Below are positions 5,994-13,373 of a stretch of DNA of 22,328 nt, piece after piece (the first letter of the stretch is position 1; each line of letters opens with the position of its first letter). The stretch is from DASQDT01 sp036380435. GTDB lineage: Bacteria > Acidobacteriota > Blastocatellia > Pyrinomonadales > Pyrinomonadaceae. The stretch is taken from contig DASVES010000070.1 of the NCBI GenBank assembly GCA_036380435.1, forward strand, positions 1-22,328, in the 5' to 3' direction. The notes below the pieces were generated by a model. It saw only the letters and a list, made by a program, of their open reading frames with translations, was not told where the DNA came from and ran no database searches. The position numbers and the translations under genes are program-made.

Positions 5994-7934
5994 ATGAAAT
6001 TCTTACAAGCAATCAACGCGCCCGCCGACCTGCGCCGGCTCCGGCAGGACGACCTGCAAGAGGTCGCCGCCGAAATCCGCAACTACATTCTTGAGACGAT
6101 GTCGCGTGTGGGCGGCCACACCGGCGCCAGCCTCGGCGCCGTCGAACTCGCCGTCGCGCTCCACTACGCCTTCGACACGCCGCACGACCGACTCGTCTGG
6201 GACGTGGGCCATCAGGCTTACGCGCACAAGATTCTCACGGGTCGCCGCGAACAGCTCCACACGATCAAACAGTACGGCGGGCTGTCAGGCTTCCTGCGGC
6301 GCGAGGAGTCGGAACACGACACCTTCGGCGCGGGCCACGCCTCGACCTCGCTCTCCGCCGCGCTCGGGATGGCGATTGCGCGCGACCAGAAGGGCGAGGA
6401 TCATCACGTCGTCGCGCTCATCGGCGACTCAAGTCTGGCGGGCGGAATGGCGATGGAGGCCATCAATCAGGCGGGCCACCTCAAGACGCGTCTGATCGTG
6501 CTCTTAAACGACAACGAGATGTCCATCGCCCCGGCCGTCGGGGGGCTGGCCGGCTATCTCAACCGCATCCGCGAGGCGCAGGGGTATCACCGCTTCAAGG
6601 ACGAGGTGGGCGACCTCCTGCACGACGCGCCGCTCATCGGCGAGCGTCTTTACCAAGCCGCCAAGACCGTCAAGGACGCCATCGCCGCGGCCGTGCTGCC
6701 CGGCGCGCTCGTCAACGAACTCGGCTTCAAGTACGTCGGCTACGTGGACGGCCACAACACGCGTGCGCTCGTGCGCGCGCTCGAAGAGGCCAAGCAGATC
6801 AAGGACGGCCCCGTCGTCGTCCACGCGCTGACGCAGAAGGGCAAGGGCTTCCCCTCGCGCGAGAAGAACTACTACGCGTGGCACGCCACCGGCCCCTTCG
6901 ACTTGAAGACCGGCGCGGCCGTCAAATCGTCGAAGCCAGCGCCCCCGTTATACACGGCGGTCTTCGGCGAGTCGCTGTGCGAGGAGATGGCGAGCGACCC
7001 GAGCGTCGTCGCGCTGACGGCCGCGATGCCCGACGGCACCGGCATCGACAAGGTGCTGGAGCGATACCCCGAGCGCGCCTTCGACGTTGGCATCGCCGAG
7101 CAACACTGCGTCACGTTCGCCGCCGGGCTGTCCTGCGAGGGCCTCAAGCCGGTCTGCGCCATCTACTCGACCTTCCTCCAGCGCGCCTTCGATCAAATAG
7201 TCCACGACGTGTGCCTGCAAAACTTGAACGTCAAGTTCTGCATGGATCGCGCCGGCATCGTCGGCGGCGACGGCCCCACACACCACGGCCTGCTCGACAT
7301 CGCCTACCTGCGCGGCGTGCCGAACATCATCGCGATGGCCCCCAAGGACGAGGCCGAGATGCGCGACATGCTCCACACCATGCTCCAACACACGGGGCCG
7401 GCGGCGATGCGCTACCCGCGCGGCAACGGGACGGGCGCCGACATCAAACGCGCGCCGCAAGTGTTGGAGATCGGCAAGGCCGAAATCCTGCGCGACGCGG
7501 AAGCCGGCGGCGAGGTCGCCATCGTCGCCTACGGCTCGATGGTTCACCCGGCGCTCGCGGCGGCCGAACAACTGGCGCGTGAAGGCGTCGAGGCCACGGT
7601 CGTCAACGCGCGCTTCGTCAAGCCGCTCGACGCCGGATTGCTGCTCGCGCTCGGGCGCACGAAGCGTCTCATCGTGACGGTTGAGGAGGCGTATCTGGCG
7701 GGCGGCTTCGGCTCGGCGGTGATGGAGCTACTGGAAGAGAACGGGCTGCTCGACGGCGTGCGGATCGTCCGCATGGGCGTGCCCGACCGCATCATCACGC
7801 ACGGCGACCCCAAGCTGCTGCTCGCCAAATACGGCCTCGACGCCGACGGCATCTACACGCGCGTGCGCGAGTGCGTCGAAGTGCTGGAGGAGCGCCGCGC
7901 CAACCGCCGCCCTTCCGTACACAGCCGGGCTTAG
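5994..7934 (+). CDS. dxs: 1-deoxy-D-xylulose-5-phosphate synthase
   Basis: A 646-residue ThDP enzyme that condenses pyruvate and glyceraldehyde 3-phosphate in the first step of the MEP isoprenoid pathway and also feeds thiamine and pyridoxal synthesis. I chose the ATG at 5994 because family members start at this point (M-K-F-L-Q-A-I-N-A-P-A-D-L-R); in-frame TTG/ATG codons at 5946-5952 would add up to 16 residues. Visible motifs: D-V-G-H-Q-A-Y-A-H-K, G-A-G-H-A-S-T-S-L-S-A-A-L-G, the ThDP site G-D-S-S-L-A-G-G-M ending in L-L-N-D-N-E-M-S-I, and in the second domain D-V-G-I-A-E-Q-H and D-R-A-G-I-V-G-G-D-G-P-T-H-H-G. The usual G-D-G reads G-D-S here (6423-6431). A strong terminator follows. tlyA and nadK lie downstream on the same strand. 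Confidence 0.95.
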   Translation: MKFLQAINAPADLRRLRQDDLQEVAAEIRNYILETMSRVGGHTGASLGAVELAVALHYAFDTPHDRLVWDVGHQAYAHKILTGRREQLHTIKQYGGLSGFLRREESEHDTFGAGHASTSLSAALGMAIARDQKGEDHHVVALIGDSSLAGGMAMEAINQAGHLKTRLIVLLNDNEMSIAPAVGGLAGYLNRIREAQGYHRFKDEVGDLLHDAPLIGERLYQAAKTVKDAIAAAVLPGALVNELGFKYVGYVDGHNTRALVRALEEAKQIKDGPVVVHALTQKGKGFPSREKNYYAWHATGPFDLKTGAAVKSSKPAPPLYTAVFGESLCEEMASDPSVVALTAAMPDGTGIDKVLERYPERAFDVGIAEQHCVTFAAGLSCEGLKPVCAIYSTFLQRAFDQIVHDVCLQNLNVKFCMDRAGIVGGDGPTHHGLLDIAYLRGVPNIIAMAPKDEAEMRDMLHTMLQHTGPAAMRYPRGNGTGADIKRAPQVLEIGKAEILRDAEAGGEVAIVAYGSMVHPALAAAEQLAREGVEATVVNARFVKPLDAGLLLALGRTKRLIVTVEEAYLAGGFGSAVMELLEENGLLDGVRIVRMGVPDRIITHGDPKLLLAKYGLDADGIYTRVRECVEVLEERRANRRPSVHSRA

Positions 7935-7959
7935 GGCAGCGGACTTCTGTTTCAAAAGA

Positions 7960-7999
7960 GGGCGCGTCGGCTCACGGGGCCGACGCGCCCTTCGTCTTT
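7960..7999 (+). terminator. Intrinsic terminator after dxs
   Basis: A perfect 12-bp stem, GGGCGCGTCGGC (7960-7971) with GCCGACGCGCCC (7979-7990), a seven-base loop, then TTCGTCTTT. Confidence 0.9.
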
Positions 8000-8189
8000 C
8001 AAGTCAGAGAATTTGGGGCCGCACCGTGCCGCGCCGTGTCACGCGACGACCCTTACGGCCTCTGTTGTCAAAGATTTAATCGAACCGCTGTCACAGTTTT
8101 GTCATCGAACTATCGTGGAAAGTACCGAATAGCGGTCTCAAGTTTGCATCAAATAAATTGCCGGTAGAAGTTTGCCAACAAGAACGTCG

Positions 8190-9008
8190 ATGAGAGAACA
8201 GGAACAACAATTCGAGCCGGGGCGCGACCCGGAGGCGACCGTCATCCGGCCGCTCTTTGACGAAGACGCCGCCGAGGTGGCGCGCCCCGTCATTCCGCTC
8301 GACGACCGTGCGATGAACGAAGGGATGGGCGCCTATGTCGAGACCGGCACGGCCCCGCCCGCCTACACGCGCGCCTGGAAGCGTCGCAACCACCCGACAA
8401 TCATGCTCGTCCTCGTCGCCCTGTTCGCCGGGGCCGTCGTCGGGGTTACGGGTTTGTACTTCTATCAGCGCAGCCGCACCGCCGACACCGCCGTCAAGAC
8501 GGCCGCGCCGGAGCAACAACAACAAGCGCCTGCCACTTCCTCAGAAGCGCCGCCCGCAGCGACGACCACTGAGGCCGCGCAGCCTTCCGTAGTTGCCGAA
8601 TCCCCGGCGGCGGCCGCGGAAGAGGTGGCGGCCGCGCCCGCCGCGTCAGAGCGTGAGAGGGTCAGGGTCAACGACGGGGAGGGCACGGCGCGTGAGACGG
8701 AACGTGCGGCCCCCGCGCGCCGGCCTGAAGCTGAAGAAGAAGAAGCGCGCCCGGCGGTCGTCAAGCGTGGCAGGAAGGGCGACGATGATGACGACGAGCG
8801 GGCCGACGCGTCGTCGCCGACGCGTCCGCGCGTTTACGACACGCAGGGGCCGGCGCCCGCCGGCTCCGCCGCCGAGCGTCGCGCCGCGCGCGAAGAAGAC
8901 AGGTTGCGACGAATGCGCCGGGAGAGGCGCCGCGTGCGCGGCGAGGCCTACATGGTCGATAGCATCAGAGGAATTTTTGAAGGCGGTCGGAATTCTCCTC
9001 CTCGCTAA
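8190..9008 (+). CDS. Single-pass membrane protein with long disordered tail, unknown function
   Basis: A 272-residue protein I do not recognise. The first 70 residues are acidic and mixed. One membrane helix follows (about residues 73-97, T-I-M-L-V-L-V-A-L-F-A-G-A-V-V-G-V-T-G-L). The remaining 170 residues are low-complexity: Gln run, Ala/Pro/Thr/Glu-rich stretch, then alternating acidic and basic blocks (E-E-E-E, D-D-D-D-D-E-R) and an Arg-rich end. Basic residues just before the helix (R-A-W-K-R-R-N-H) suggest the N terminus stays inside and the tail is outside. The start is the ATG at 8190; a TTG at 8172 would add six residues and neither has a good ribosome site. A terminator follows at 9031. 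Codon use is like its neighbours. Confidence 0.75.
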   Translation: MREQEQQFEPGRDPEATVIRPLFDEDAAEVARPVIPLDDRAMNEGMGAYVETGTAPPAYTRAWKRRNHPTIMLVLVALFAGAVVGVTGLYFYQRSRTADTAVKTAAPEQQQQAPATSSEAPPAATTTEAAQPSVVAESPAAAAEEVAAAPAASERERVRVNDGEGTARETERAAPARRPEAEEEEARPAVVKRGRKGDDDDDERADASSPTRPRVYDTQGPAPAGSAAERRAAREEDRLRRMRRERRRVRGEAYMVDSIRGIFEGGRNSPPR

Positions 9009-9304
9009 CATGCACAAGGGGGAGAAAACAGGGAGGGGCGTGATGGCGTAAGCTTTCTCGCTCCTCCCTTTTTCTTTTGCACCGACGCTCCCGCCCTGCG
9101 CGCGCGACCGCAGCGGCGCTTATAGCAGTTTGCATTTGCTTGTGAGTCATCCGTGCTCCCCTCGCCAGTCGCACAGATGGACGCAATCCACCAGCACAGG
9201 AATATAAACGCGCACGCGCCGAACAGCTTTCGAGAGACGGGCCACATGTCGTATAGTGTCGCCGTCTCGAACTCTTCACGTTTCCTCGGCGCCGTCCCCG
9301 TCAC
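9005..9304 (-). CDS. Possible small membrane protein, unknown function
   Basis: A minus-strand frame of 99 residues from a GTG at 9304 (GGGGCGAG just upstream). It contains one convincing hydrophobic helix, L-F-G-A-C-A-F-I-F-L-C-W-W-I-A-S-I-C-A-T at about residues 27-46, then a Cys- and Arg-rich tail. Third codon positions are G/C-rich in the first half only, and the end reads through the terminator of the convergent gene at 8190-9008. No family is recognised and the frame may be a chance ORF. It occupies most of the 369-base gap 9009-9377, which otherwise holds the terminator at 9031 and the palindrome at 9322. Confidence 0.3.
   Translation of the reverse strand: MTGTAPRKREEFETATLYDMWPVSRKLFGACAFIFLCWWIASICATGEGSTDDSQANANCYKRRCGRARRAGASVQKKKGGARKLTPSRPSLFSPPCAC
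9031..9078 (+). terminator. Intrinsic terminator after the membrane protein gene
   Basis: GGGAGGGGCG (9031-9040) pairs with CGCTCCTCCC (9059-9068) with one G-U pair, followed by a T-rich run TTTTTCTTTT. Confidence 0.75.
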
Positions 9305-9321
9305 CTCGCCCCGGCCCCCGC

Positions 9322-9336
9322 GCTATTTGAAATAGC
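9322..9336. promoter_or_regulatory. 15-bp palindrome upstream of the paired unknown genes
   Basis: GCTATTT-G-AAATAGC is a perfect 7-1-7 dyad, A+T-rich in a G+C-rich gap, 42 bases before the ATG at 9378. It may be a regulator site; no clear promoter hexamers were found with it. Confidence 0.35.
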
Positions 9337-9377
9337 CCGGCTCACAAAATCCGCAACGACTAAGGAGCATCCCCGCC

Positions 9378-10238
9378 ATGCCACGAGCCACAACCAGAAA
9401 AAGGAACGCGACCGCTTCAAAGACCTCCGACATAGAATCGCTCGACCTGATGCGGACGGGTATGCCCGCACGCGACTCGATTGTCAAAGTGTGGCGGCAT
9501 TCAAAACCGTCGGGCGCGAAGAAGACGTCGGGGGCGAAGTCGATGAAGGCGGCGGCCTCAGGCGTCGCCGCGTTTCGCATCATCCGCACCAACGAGGTGG
9601 ACGGCTACGAGAAGGGCGCGACGGCCGAAGGGACTCTGGCGAAGATGTCCGCCGCCACCCCGTCCGCCGCCGCCGCCAACGACAACTTCACCGGCACCCA
9701 GCGCCGGGCCGCCAAAATCTCCATCGCCAAGGCGCCGCTCAGGACTTACACAGACCTGAAGAACCTCGTCAGGTATCTGCCCACAGACGAATCCATGATC
9801 AAGCGCACCCCGAAGATCGGGAAGACGGCCACCTCGGATCGCGTCGAAGAGGAGATGCGTAATGTGCGGGTCAAGGTCTTCCTCTACGCCGCGAGCCGCG
9901 AGAACGACAACGACTATCACCTCATCCTTGGGCGCGACCCTTCGAAGACGCCGGAGTTGTACATCACGATGGAGCTTTCCGGCCTGCCGCCCGCGGACAG
10001 CACGGCGTTTGCCAAACTCAAGGCCGCGCGCGACGCCTTCAAGGCACACTTTGCCAGTGACCTGCCCGGCAAGACCTACGATTTCTACGACCCGCCGCGG
10101 CCCGTGGAGATCGAAGGGTCGATGTTCTTCGACATCGGCCACGCCACGGGGACGCGACCCGGCCCCAGGAGCTTGAAGAGCCGGATGCCGACCGTCTGGG
10201 AAGTGCATCCGATCACGAAGATCGTCTTCAACCCGTAA
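9378..10238 (+). CDS. Uncharacterised two-part protein (shared N-terminal motif plus C-terminal domain)
   Basis: 286 residues, not recognised as a named family. Residues 1-80 are Lys/Ala-rich and carry two motifs, L-M-R-T-G-M-P-A-R-D-S-I-V-K-V and F-R-I-I-R-T-N-E-V-D-G-Y-E-K, which recur in the next gene. A linker of about 40 residues follows. The C-terminal region (about 120-286) reads V-K-V-F-L-Y-A-A-S-R-E-N-D-N-D-Y-H-L-I-L-G-R, an aspartate-rich core, then V-E-I-E-G-S-M-F-F-D-I and finally W-E-V-H-P-I-T-K-I-V-F. That motif order recalls a widespread hypothetical domain ending in ELHP/EIHP-V-x-x-I, possibly an OB-like barrel; this is from memory, not a search. There is no signal peptide. 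AAGGAG lies 11 bases upstream. The partner gene follows after 32 bases. Confidence 0.8.
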   Translation: MPRATTRKRNATASKTSDIESLDLMRTGMPARDSIVKVWRHSKPSGAKKTSGAKSMKAAASGVAAFRIIRTNEVDGYEKGATAEGTLAKMSAATPSAAAANDNFTGTQRRAAKISIAKAPLRTYTDLKNLVRYLPTDESMIKRTPKIGKTATSDRVEEEMRNVRVKVFLYAASRENDNDYHLILGRDPSKTPELYITMELSGLPPADSTAFAKLKAARDAFKAHFASDLPGKTYDFYDPPRPVEIEGSMFFDIGHATGTRPGPRSLKSRMPTVWEVHPITKIVFNP

Positions 10239-10270
10239 AGCGCCCCCGCGCGCCGGCTGAAGGAGAGCGA

Positions 10271-10498
10271 GTGCCGCGACCGAAGGATAAGAAGAAGACT
10301 AAGACCGCCGGGCCGCGCGGCGCGCGTGCGCTCCCGCCCATCGACCCGCTCAGGCGGGGTATGCCGGCGCTCGATTCCATCACCGGCGTCAAGGAGGTCG
10401 AGCGCGACGGGCACGTCTTCCGCATCATCAAGACCAACGAGACAGACTCCTACGACGAGCCGGCCAGGCCCGTTCGGAAGCGCAGGCCGAAGCGTTGA
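10271..10498 (+). CDS. Small basic protein sharing the N-terminal motif of its upstream neighbour
   Basis: 75 residues from a GTG at 10271, fixed by AAGGAGAG just upstream. The ends are Lys/Arg/Pro-rich; the middle holds P-L-R-R-G-M-P-A-L-D-S-I-T-G-V and F-R-I-I-K-T-N-E-T-D-S-Y-D-E. These match the 9378-10238 protein at nearly the same spacing from the N terminus (its spacer between motifs is longer by about 15 residues). Both proteins begin M-P-R. It therefore looks like a stand-alone copy of the N-terminal module, without the C-terminal domain. The two genes are probably co-transcribed. Function unknown; an adaptor, localisation tag or leader-like peptide are possibilities, none shown. Confidence 0.75.
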   Translation: MPRPKDKKKTKTAGPRGARALPPIDPLRRGMPALDSITGVKEVERDGHVFRIIKTNETDSYDEPARPVRKRRPKR

Positions 10499-10549
10499 AC
10501 GATCAGAACGATCCTTCGCACGCAGTCGCGGAGGAGAAGGCGGGTGGTC

Positions 10550-10630
10550 GGGGAACACGGATGAAACGGATGAGACGGATGAGCACGGATTCGTGCCGAT
10601 CCGTTTTCATCCGTCTCATCCGTGTTCCCC
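10550..10630. repeat. Inverted repeat of ACGGATGAR nonamers
   Basis: The left arm, from GGGGAACACGG at 10550, contains three tandem nonamers (ACGGATGAA, ACGGATGAG, ACGGATGAG at 10557-10583). The right arm (about 10599-10630) carries the reverse-complement words and ends CCGTGTTCCCC. The arms pair over most of their length with one unit of offset. It sits between the end of the 10271-10498 gene and tlyA. Confidence 0.85.
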
Positions 10631-10665
10631 GGCCGCGCGGCGACGCCCGACGCACATACCCCCAC

Positions 10666-10694
10666 TTGTGCCCCCGCGCACTCCCTCTTAAGAT
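10666..10694 (+). promoter_or_regulatory. Possible tlyA promoter giving a leaderless transcript
   Basis: TTGTGC (10666-10671), a 17-base spacer and TAAGAT (10689-10694). The GTG start of tlyA at 10704 lies nine bases beyond the -10 box, so the transcript would begin at or next to the start codon; no ribosome site is visible. Confidence 0.4.
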
Positions 10695-10703
10695 TCTTCG
10701 GAC

Positions 10704-11456
10704 GTGAAGCGCGAGCGCATCGACAAGCTGCTGGTCGAGCGCGGGCTGGCCCCGTCGCGGACGCGCGCACAGGCGCTCGTCATGGCCGGCGCCGTGCTCG
10801 TGAACGACCAGCGCGTCGAGAAGCCTTCGGAGACGTTTCTGCCGGACGCCGCCTTGCGCGTGCGCGGCAGCGACGACCCGGCCGCGCGCTACGTCGGCCG
10901 CGGCGCACTGAAGCTGGAGAAGGCCCTCGCCGAGTTCGGCGTAAGCGTCGTCGGGATGACCTGTCTCGACGTGGGCGCCTCGACCGGCGGCTTCACCGAC
11001 TGTCTCTTGCAGCACGGCGCGCGCCGCGTCGTCGCCCTGGACGTGGGGCACAACCAGATCGACTGGCGCCTGCGCTCGGACGCGCGCGTCGAGGTGCGCG
11101 AGGGGGTGAACGCGCGCCACCTGCGCCCCGCCGACTTCGATGAAAGATTCGACCTCGTCACGATGGACGTGTCGTTCATCTCGGCGGCGAAGGTGCTGCC
11201 GGCGCTGAAAGATTTGCTCGCCGGGGGCGGGCGCGTCGTCGTGCTCATCAAGCCGCAGTTCGAGGTGGGGCGCGGCGAGGTCGGCAAGGGCGGCGTGGTG
11301 AGCGACCCCGCAAAGCACGCGCGCGTCGTCGCGGAGGTGAACGCGTCGGCGCGTGAGTTGGGCTTCGAGGTGCGGGGCGTCGTCGAGTCGCCGATCCGCG
11401 GCGCAGACGGCAACATCGAGTTTCTGGCGCTCTACGAACGGGCGGAGGTGCGGTGA
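10704..11456 (+). CDS. tlyA: TlyA-family rRNA 2'-O-methyltransferase (hemolysin TlyA)
   Basis: 250 residues from a GTG start. Residues 3-60 form an S4 RNA-binding domain: R-I-D-K-L-L-V-E-R-G-L-A-P-S-R-T-R-A-Q, then G-A-V-L-V-N-D. The rest is an FtsJ/RrmJ-type Rossmann methyltransferase: Y-V-G-R-G-A-L-K-L-E-K, the SAM loop L-D-V-G-A-S-T-G-G-F-T-D-C, D-V-G-H-N-Q, then D-L-V-T-M-D-V-S-F-I-S and V-V-L-I-K-P-Q-F-E-V-G, supplying the K-D-K-E type catalytic residues. TlyA methylates cytidine 2'-hydroxyls in 16S and/or 23S rRNA; the substrate set cannot be read here. The stop overlaps the next start by four bases (GTGA), implying translational coupling. Confidence 0.95.
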   Translation: MKRERIDKLLVERGLAPSRTRAQALVMAGAVLVNDQRVEKPSETFLPDAALRVRGSDDPAARYVGRGALKLEKALAEFGVSVVGMTCLDVGASTGGFTDCLLQHGARRVVALDVGHNQIDWRLRSDARVEVREGVNARHLRPADFDERFDLVTMDVSFISAAKVLPALKDLLAGGGRVVVLIKPQFEVGRGEVGKGGVVSDPAKHARVVAEVNASARELGFEVRGVVESPIRGADGNIEFLALYERAEVR

Positions 11457-12124
11457 GGAAACTTTCAGAGGCGCAGGCGCTCGCGCGGCTCCAGCGCGAG
11501 AAGGCGGCCTTCCAGAGCCACGTCGTCAAAACTTACGAGCACGCCGCGCGCGACTGCCGGACGTGCCCGACGGCGGGCGTCTGCTGCACCGACGCCCACT
11601 TCGTCAACGTCCACGTCACGCGTCTCGAAGCCGTCGCCTTCCGAGAGACGCTCCGGCGCACGCCGCGTCTCGGCGCGGAAGACCGGCGGCGCGTCTACGC
11701 GCGGGCGCGCGAAACGGTCGCGCTCTACTCCCTGCGCGCCTCGGGCGACACCTTCGCGCAGACCTTCTCGTGTCCGCTGTTCGAGCCGGGCGTCGGGTGT
11801 CTCGTCCACCGCCGCGCCAAGCCCGCCCCGTGCATCCAGCACGCCTGCTACGACCGCTGGGAGGACGTGCCGCCCGTCGAGTCGCAGTGGCGGACGGAGC
11901 GCCGCGTCGAGCAGTTGAACGTCGAGACCTATGGCTCCGCGTGGGCGTGGCTCCCTCTGCCCGTCTGGCTCACGCTCGTTGACCCCGAGTCGGACGGGGC
12001 CGAACTCGCGCGGCTCACCCGCGAGTGGGGCGCGCGCGGCTCACGCCCCGCACACGGCAACGCCGACGCCCGCGCCTCACAACGCCCGCGCCGCTCGCTC
12101 CCCGTCCTCGCCACCCGCAACTGA
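11453..12124 (+). CDS. YkgJ-like cysteine-cluster protein
   Basis: 223 residues, GTG start overlapping the tlyA stop. Early on it reads C-R-T-C-P-T-A-G-V-C-C-T-D-A-H-F, the CxxCxxxxxCC cluster of YkgJ-type proteins annotated as zinc/iron chelating. Later it has S-C-P-L-F-E-P-G-V-G-C-L-V-H and P-A-P-C-I-Q-H-A-C-Y, the second half of the cluster. The role of the family is not established; an Fe-S cluster or zinc site is likely. The C-terminal 50 residues are Arg/Ala/Pro-rich and look disordered. Overlap with tlyA suggests a shared transcript and perhaps a link to ribosome modification. Confidence 0.8.
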   Translation: MRKLSEAQALARLQREKAAFQSHVVKTYEHAARDCRTCPTAGVCCTDAHFVNVHVTRLEAVAFRETLRRTPRLGAEDRRRVYARARETVALYSLRASGDTFAQTFSCPLFEPGVGCLVHRRAKPAPCIQHACYDRWEDVPPVESQWRTERRVEQLNVETYGSAWAWLPLPVWLTLVDPESDGAELARLTREWGARGSRPAHGNADARASQRPRRSLPVLATRN

Positions 12125-12137
12125 CATCAGAGATGAA

Positions 12138-12285
12138 TGGACAGGATTAACAGGACTGACAGGATGAAGATGATTTGATATCTCAAATCTCAAATCTCAA
12201 ATCTCAAATCTCAAATCTCAAATCTCAAATCTCAAATCAATCCTTTCTTCGTCCTGTCCGTCCTGCGAATCCTGTCGATCCTGTC
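12138..12285. repeat. Composite repeat: nonamer inverted arms enclosing eight TCTCAAA heptamers
   Basis: The left arm has three tandem nonamers (ACAGGATTA, ACAGGACTG, ACAGGATGA at 12141-12167). The right arm (12250-12285) carries TCCTGT-type complements in tandem. Between them lie eight perfect consecutive copies of TCTCAAA at 12181-12236. Unlike the other repeats, the heptamer block has no complementary partner. Identical copies imply recent expansion. It fills the gap between the YkgJ-like gene and the nadK promoter. Confidence 0.9.
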
Positions 12286-12327
12286 TAAAGTTTCGCGAAG
12301 CCGTCTGAACGGTCGCGCACATAAGCG

Positions 12328-12357
12328 TTGACACCCCCGCGCGGGCGCGGCTATCAT
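12328..12357 (+). promoter_or_regulatory. Sigma70-type promoter of nadK
   Basis: A perfect TTGACA (12328-12333), an 18-base spacer and TATCAT (12352-12357). Transcription from about 12364 gives a leader of some 47 bases. It shows that nadK does not depend on read-through from tlyA. Confidence 0.75.
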
Positions 12358-12410
12358 CCGAGCCGATTTCCCGTGAAAATTCAAACACTGCCGTGGGCAC
12401 CGAGAGGCTT

Positions 12411-13289
12411 ATGTCTTCGATTCGACGCGTCGGGGTCCTGGTCAAGCCGCACCAGCCGGACGCGCTGAAGACTATCTGCCGGCTGGTCGAGTGGCTGGCG
12501 GCGCGCGGCGTGACGGTGATGACGGGGCCGAAGGTCATCCCCGAGGAGATCGAGCGCGAGACGGGGTGCGCCGTCGAGACGCTGGAGCACGAAGAGATGG
12601 CGGCGGCGGCCGACCTCGTCGTCGTCCTCGGCGGCGACGGGACGATGATCGCGGCGGCGCGCATGTTGGGGCAGCGCGAGGTGCCGGTGCTCGGCGTCAA
12701 CCACGGGAGCCTCGGCTACCTGACCGAGTATCGCGTCGAGGAGCTGATCCCGGCGCTCGAATCCATCCTCGAAGGCCGCTACGCCGTCGAGCGGCGGATG
12801 ATGCTTGAGGCGGAGGTCTTTCGCGGCGAGGAGCGACTGGCCGCGGAGCGCGTGCTGAACGACGTGGTCATCAGCAAGTCGGCGCTGGCGCGCATCATCG
12901 AGATCGAGACGCGCATCGGCGGCCACTTCGTCAACCGCTTCCGCGCCGACGGGCTGATCGTCTCCACCCCGACGGGATCGACCGCCTACAATCTCTCGGC
13001 CGGCGGGCCGATCATCTACCCGACGATGGGCGCGCTCGTGCTGACGCCCATCTGCCCGCACACGCTCTCGAACCGCCCGCTCGTCGTCTCCGACGACATG
13101 GAGATCGAGCTGACGCTCAAGACCGACAAAGAGGAGGTCGCGCTCACGCTCGACGGGCAGATCGGCATCCCGCTCGAATACGAAGACCGCGTCACGGTGC
13201 GTAAGAGCCGCACGGCCTTCCACTTGATCCAGGCCGACACGCGTAACTACTTTGAAGTCCTGCGCGGCAAACTGAGATGGGGGAGGTGA
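12411..13289 (+). CDS. nadK: NAD kinase
   Basis: 292 residues from the ATG at 12411 (GAGAGG four bases upstream); a GTG at 12393 would add six. It phosphorylates NAD+ to NADP+ with ATP or polyphosphate. Visible landmarks: V-G-V-L-V-K-P near the N terminus, L-V-V-V-L-G-G-D-G-T-M-I-A-A-A-R with the diagnostic GGDGT, G-V-N-H-G-S-L-G-Y-L-T-E, L-N-D-V-V-I-S-K, and D-G-L-I-V-S-T-P-T-G-S-T-A-Y-N-L-S-A-G-G-P for NAD binding. Length is normal. Own promoter at 12328-12357. tlyA and nadK are adjacent in many bacteria, often with recN next; here a symporter follows. Confidence 0.95.
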   Translation: MSSIRRVGVLVKPHQPDALKTICRLVEWLAARGVTVMTGPKVIPEEIERETGCAVETLEHEEMAAAADLVVVLGGDGTMIAAARMLGQREVPVLGVNHGSLGYLTEYRVEELIPALESILEGRYAVERRMMLEAEVFRGEERLAAERVLNDVVISKSALARIIEIETRIGGHFVNRFRADGLIVSTPTGSTAYNLSAGGPIIYPTMGALVLTPICPHTLSNRPLVVSDDMEIELTLKTDKEEVALTLDGQIGIPLEYEDRVTVRKSRTAFHLIQADTRNYFEVLRGKLRWGR

Positions 13290-13294
13290 ACGGA

Positions 13295-13370
13295 AGTTCA
13301 AAGTTCCGAGTTCAAAGTTCAAAGGCCGGACAGCTTTTGACTTTGAACTTTGAACTTTGAACTTTGAACT
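13295..13370. repeat. Inverted repeat of GTTCAAA heptamers
   Basis: The left arm has four tandem units at 13296-13323 (GTTCAAA, GTTCCGA, GTTCAAA, GTTCAAA). The right arm has four perfect units of the complement, CTTTGAA, at 13341-13368. The 17-base centre separates arms that can form a stem of about 28 bp. It starts six bases after the nadK stop and ends three bases before the ATG of the symporter gene. Confidence 0.92.
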
Positions 13371-13373
13371 CTT

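Noticed and set aside
12181..12236. CRISPR array
   Set aside because: The repeats are seven bases long and contiguous, with no spacers and no cas genes.
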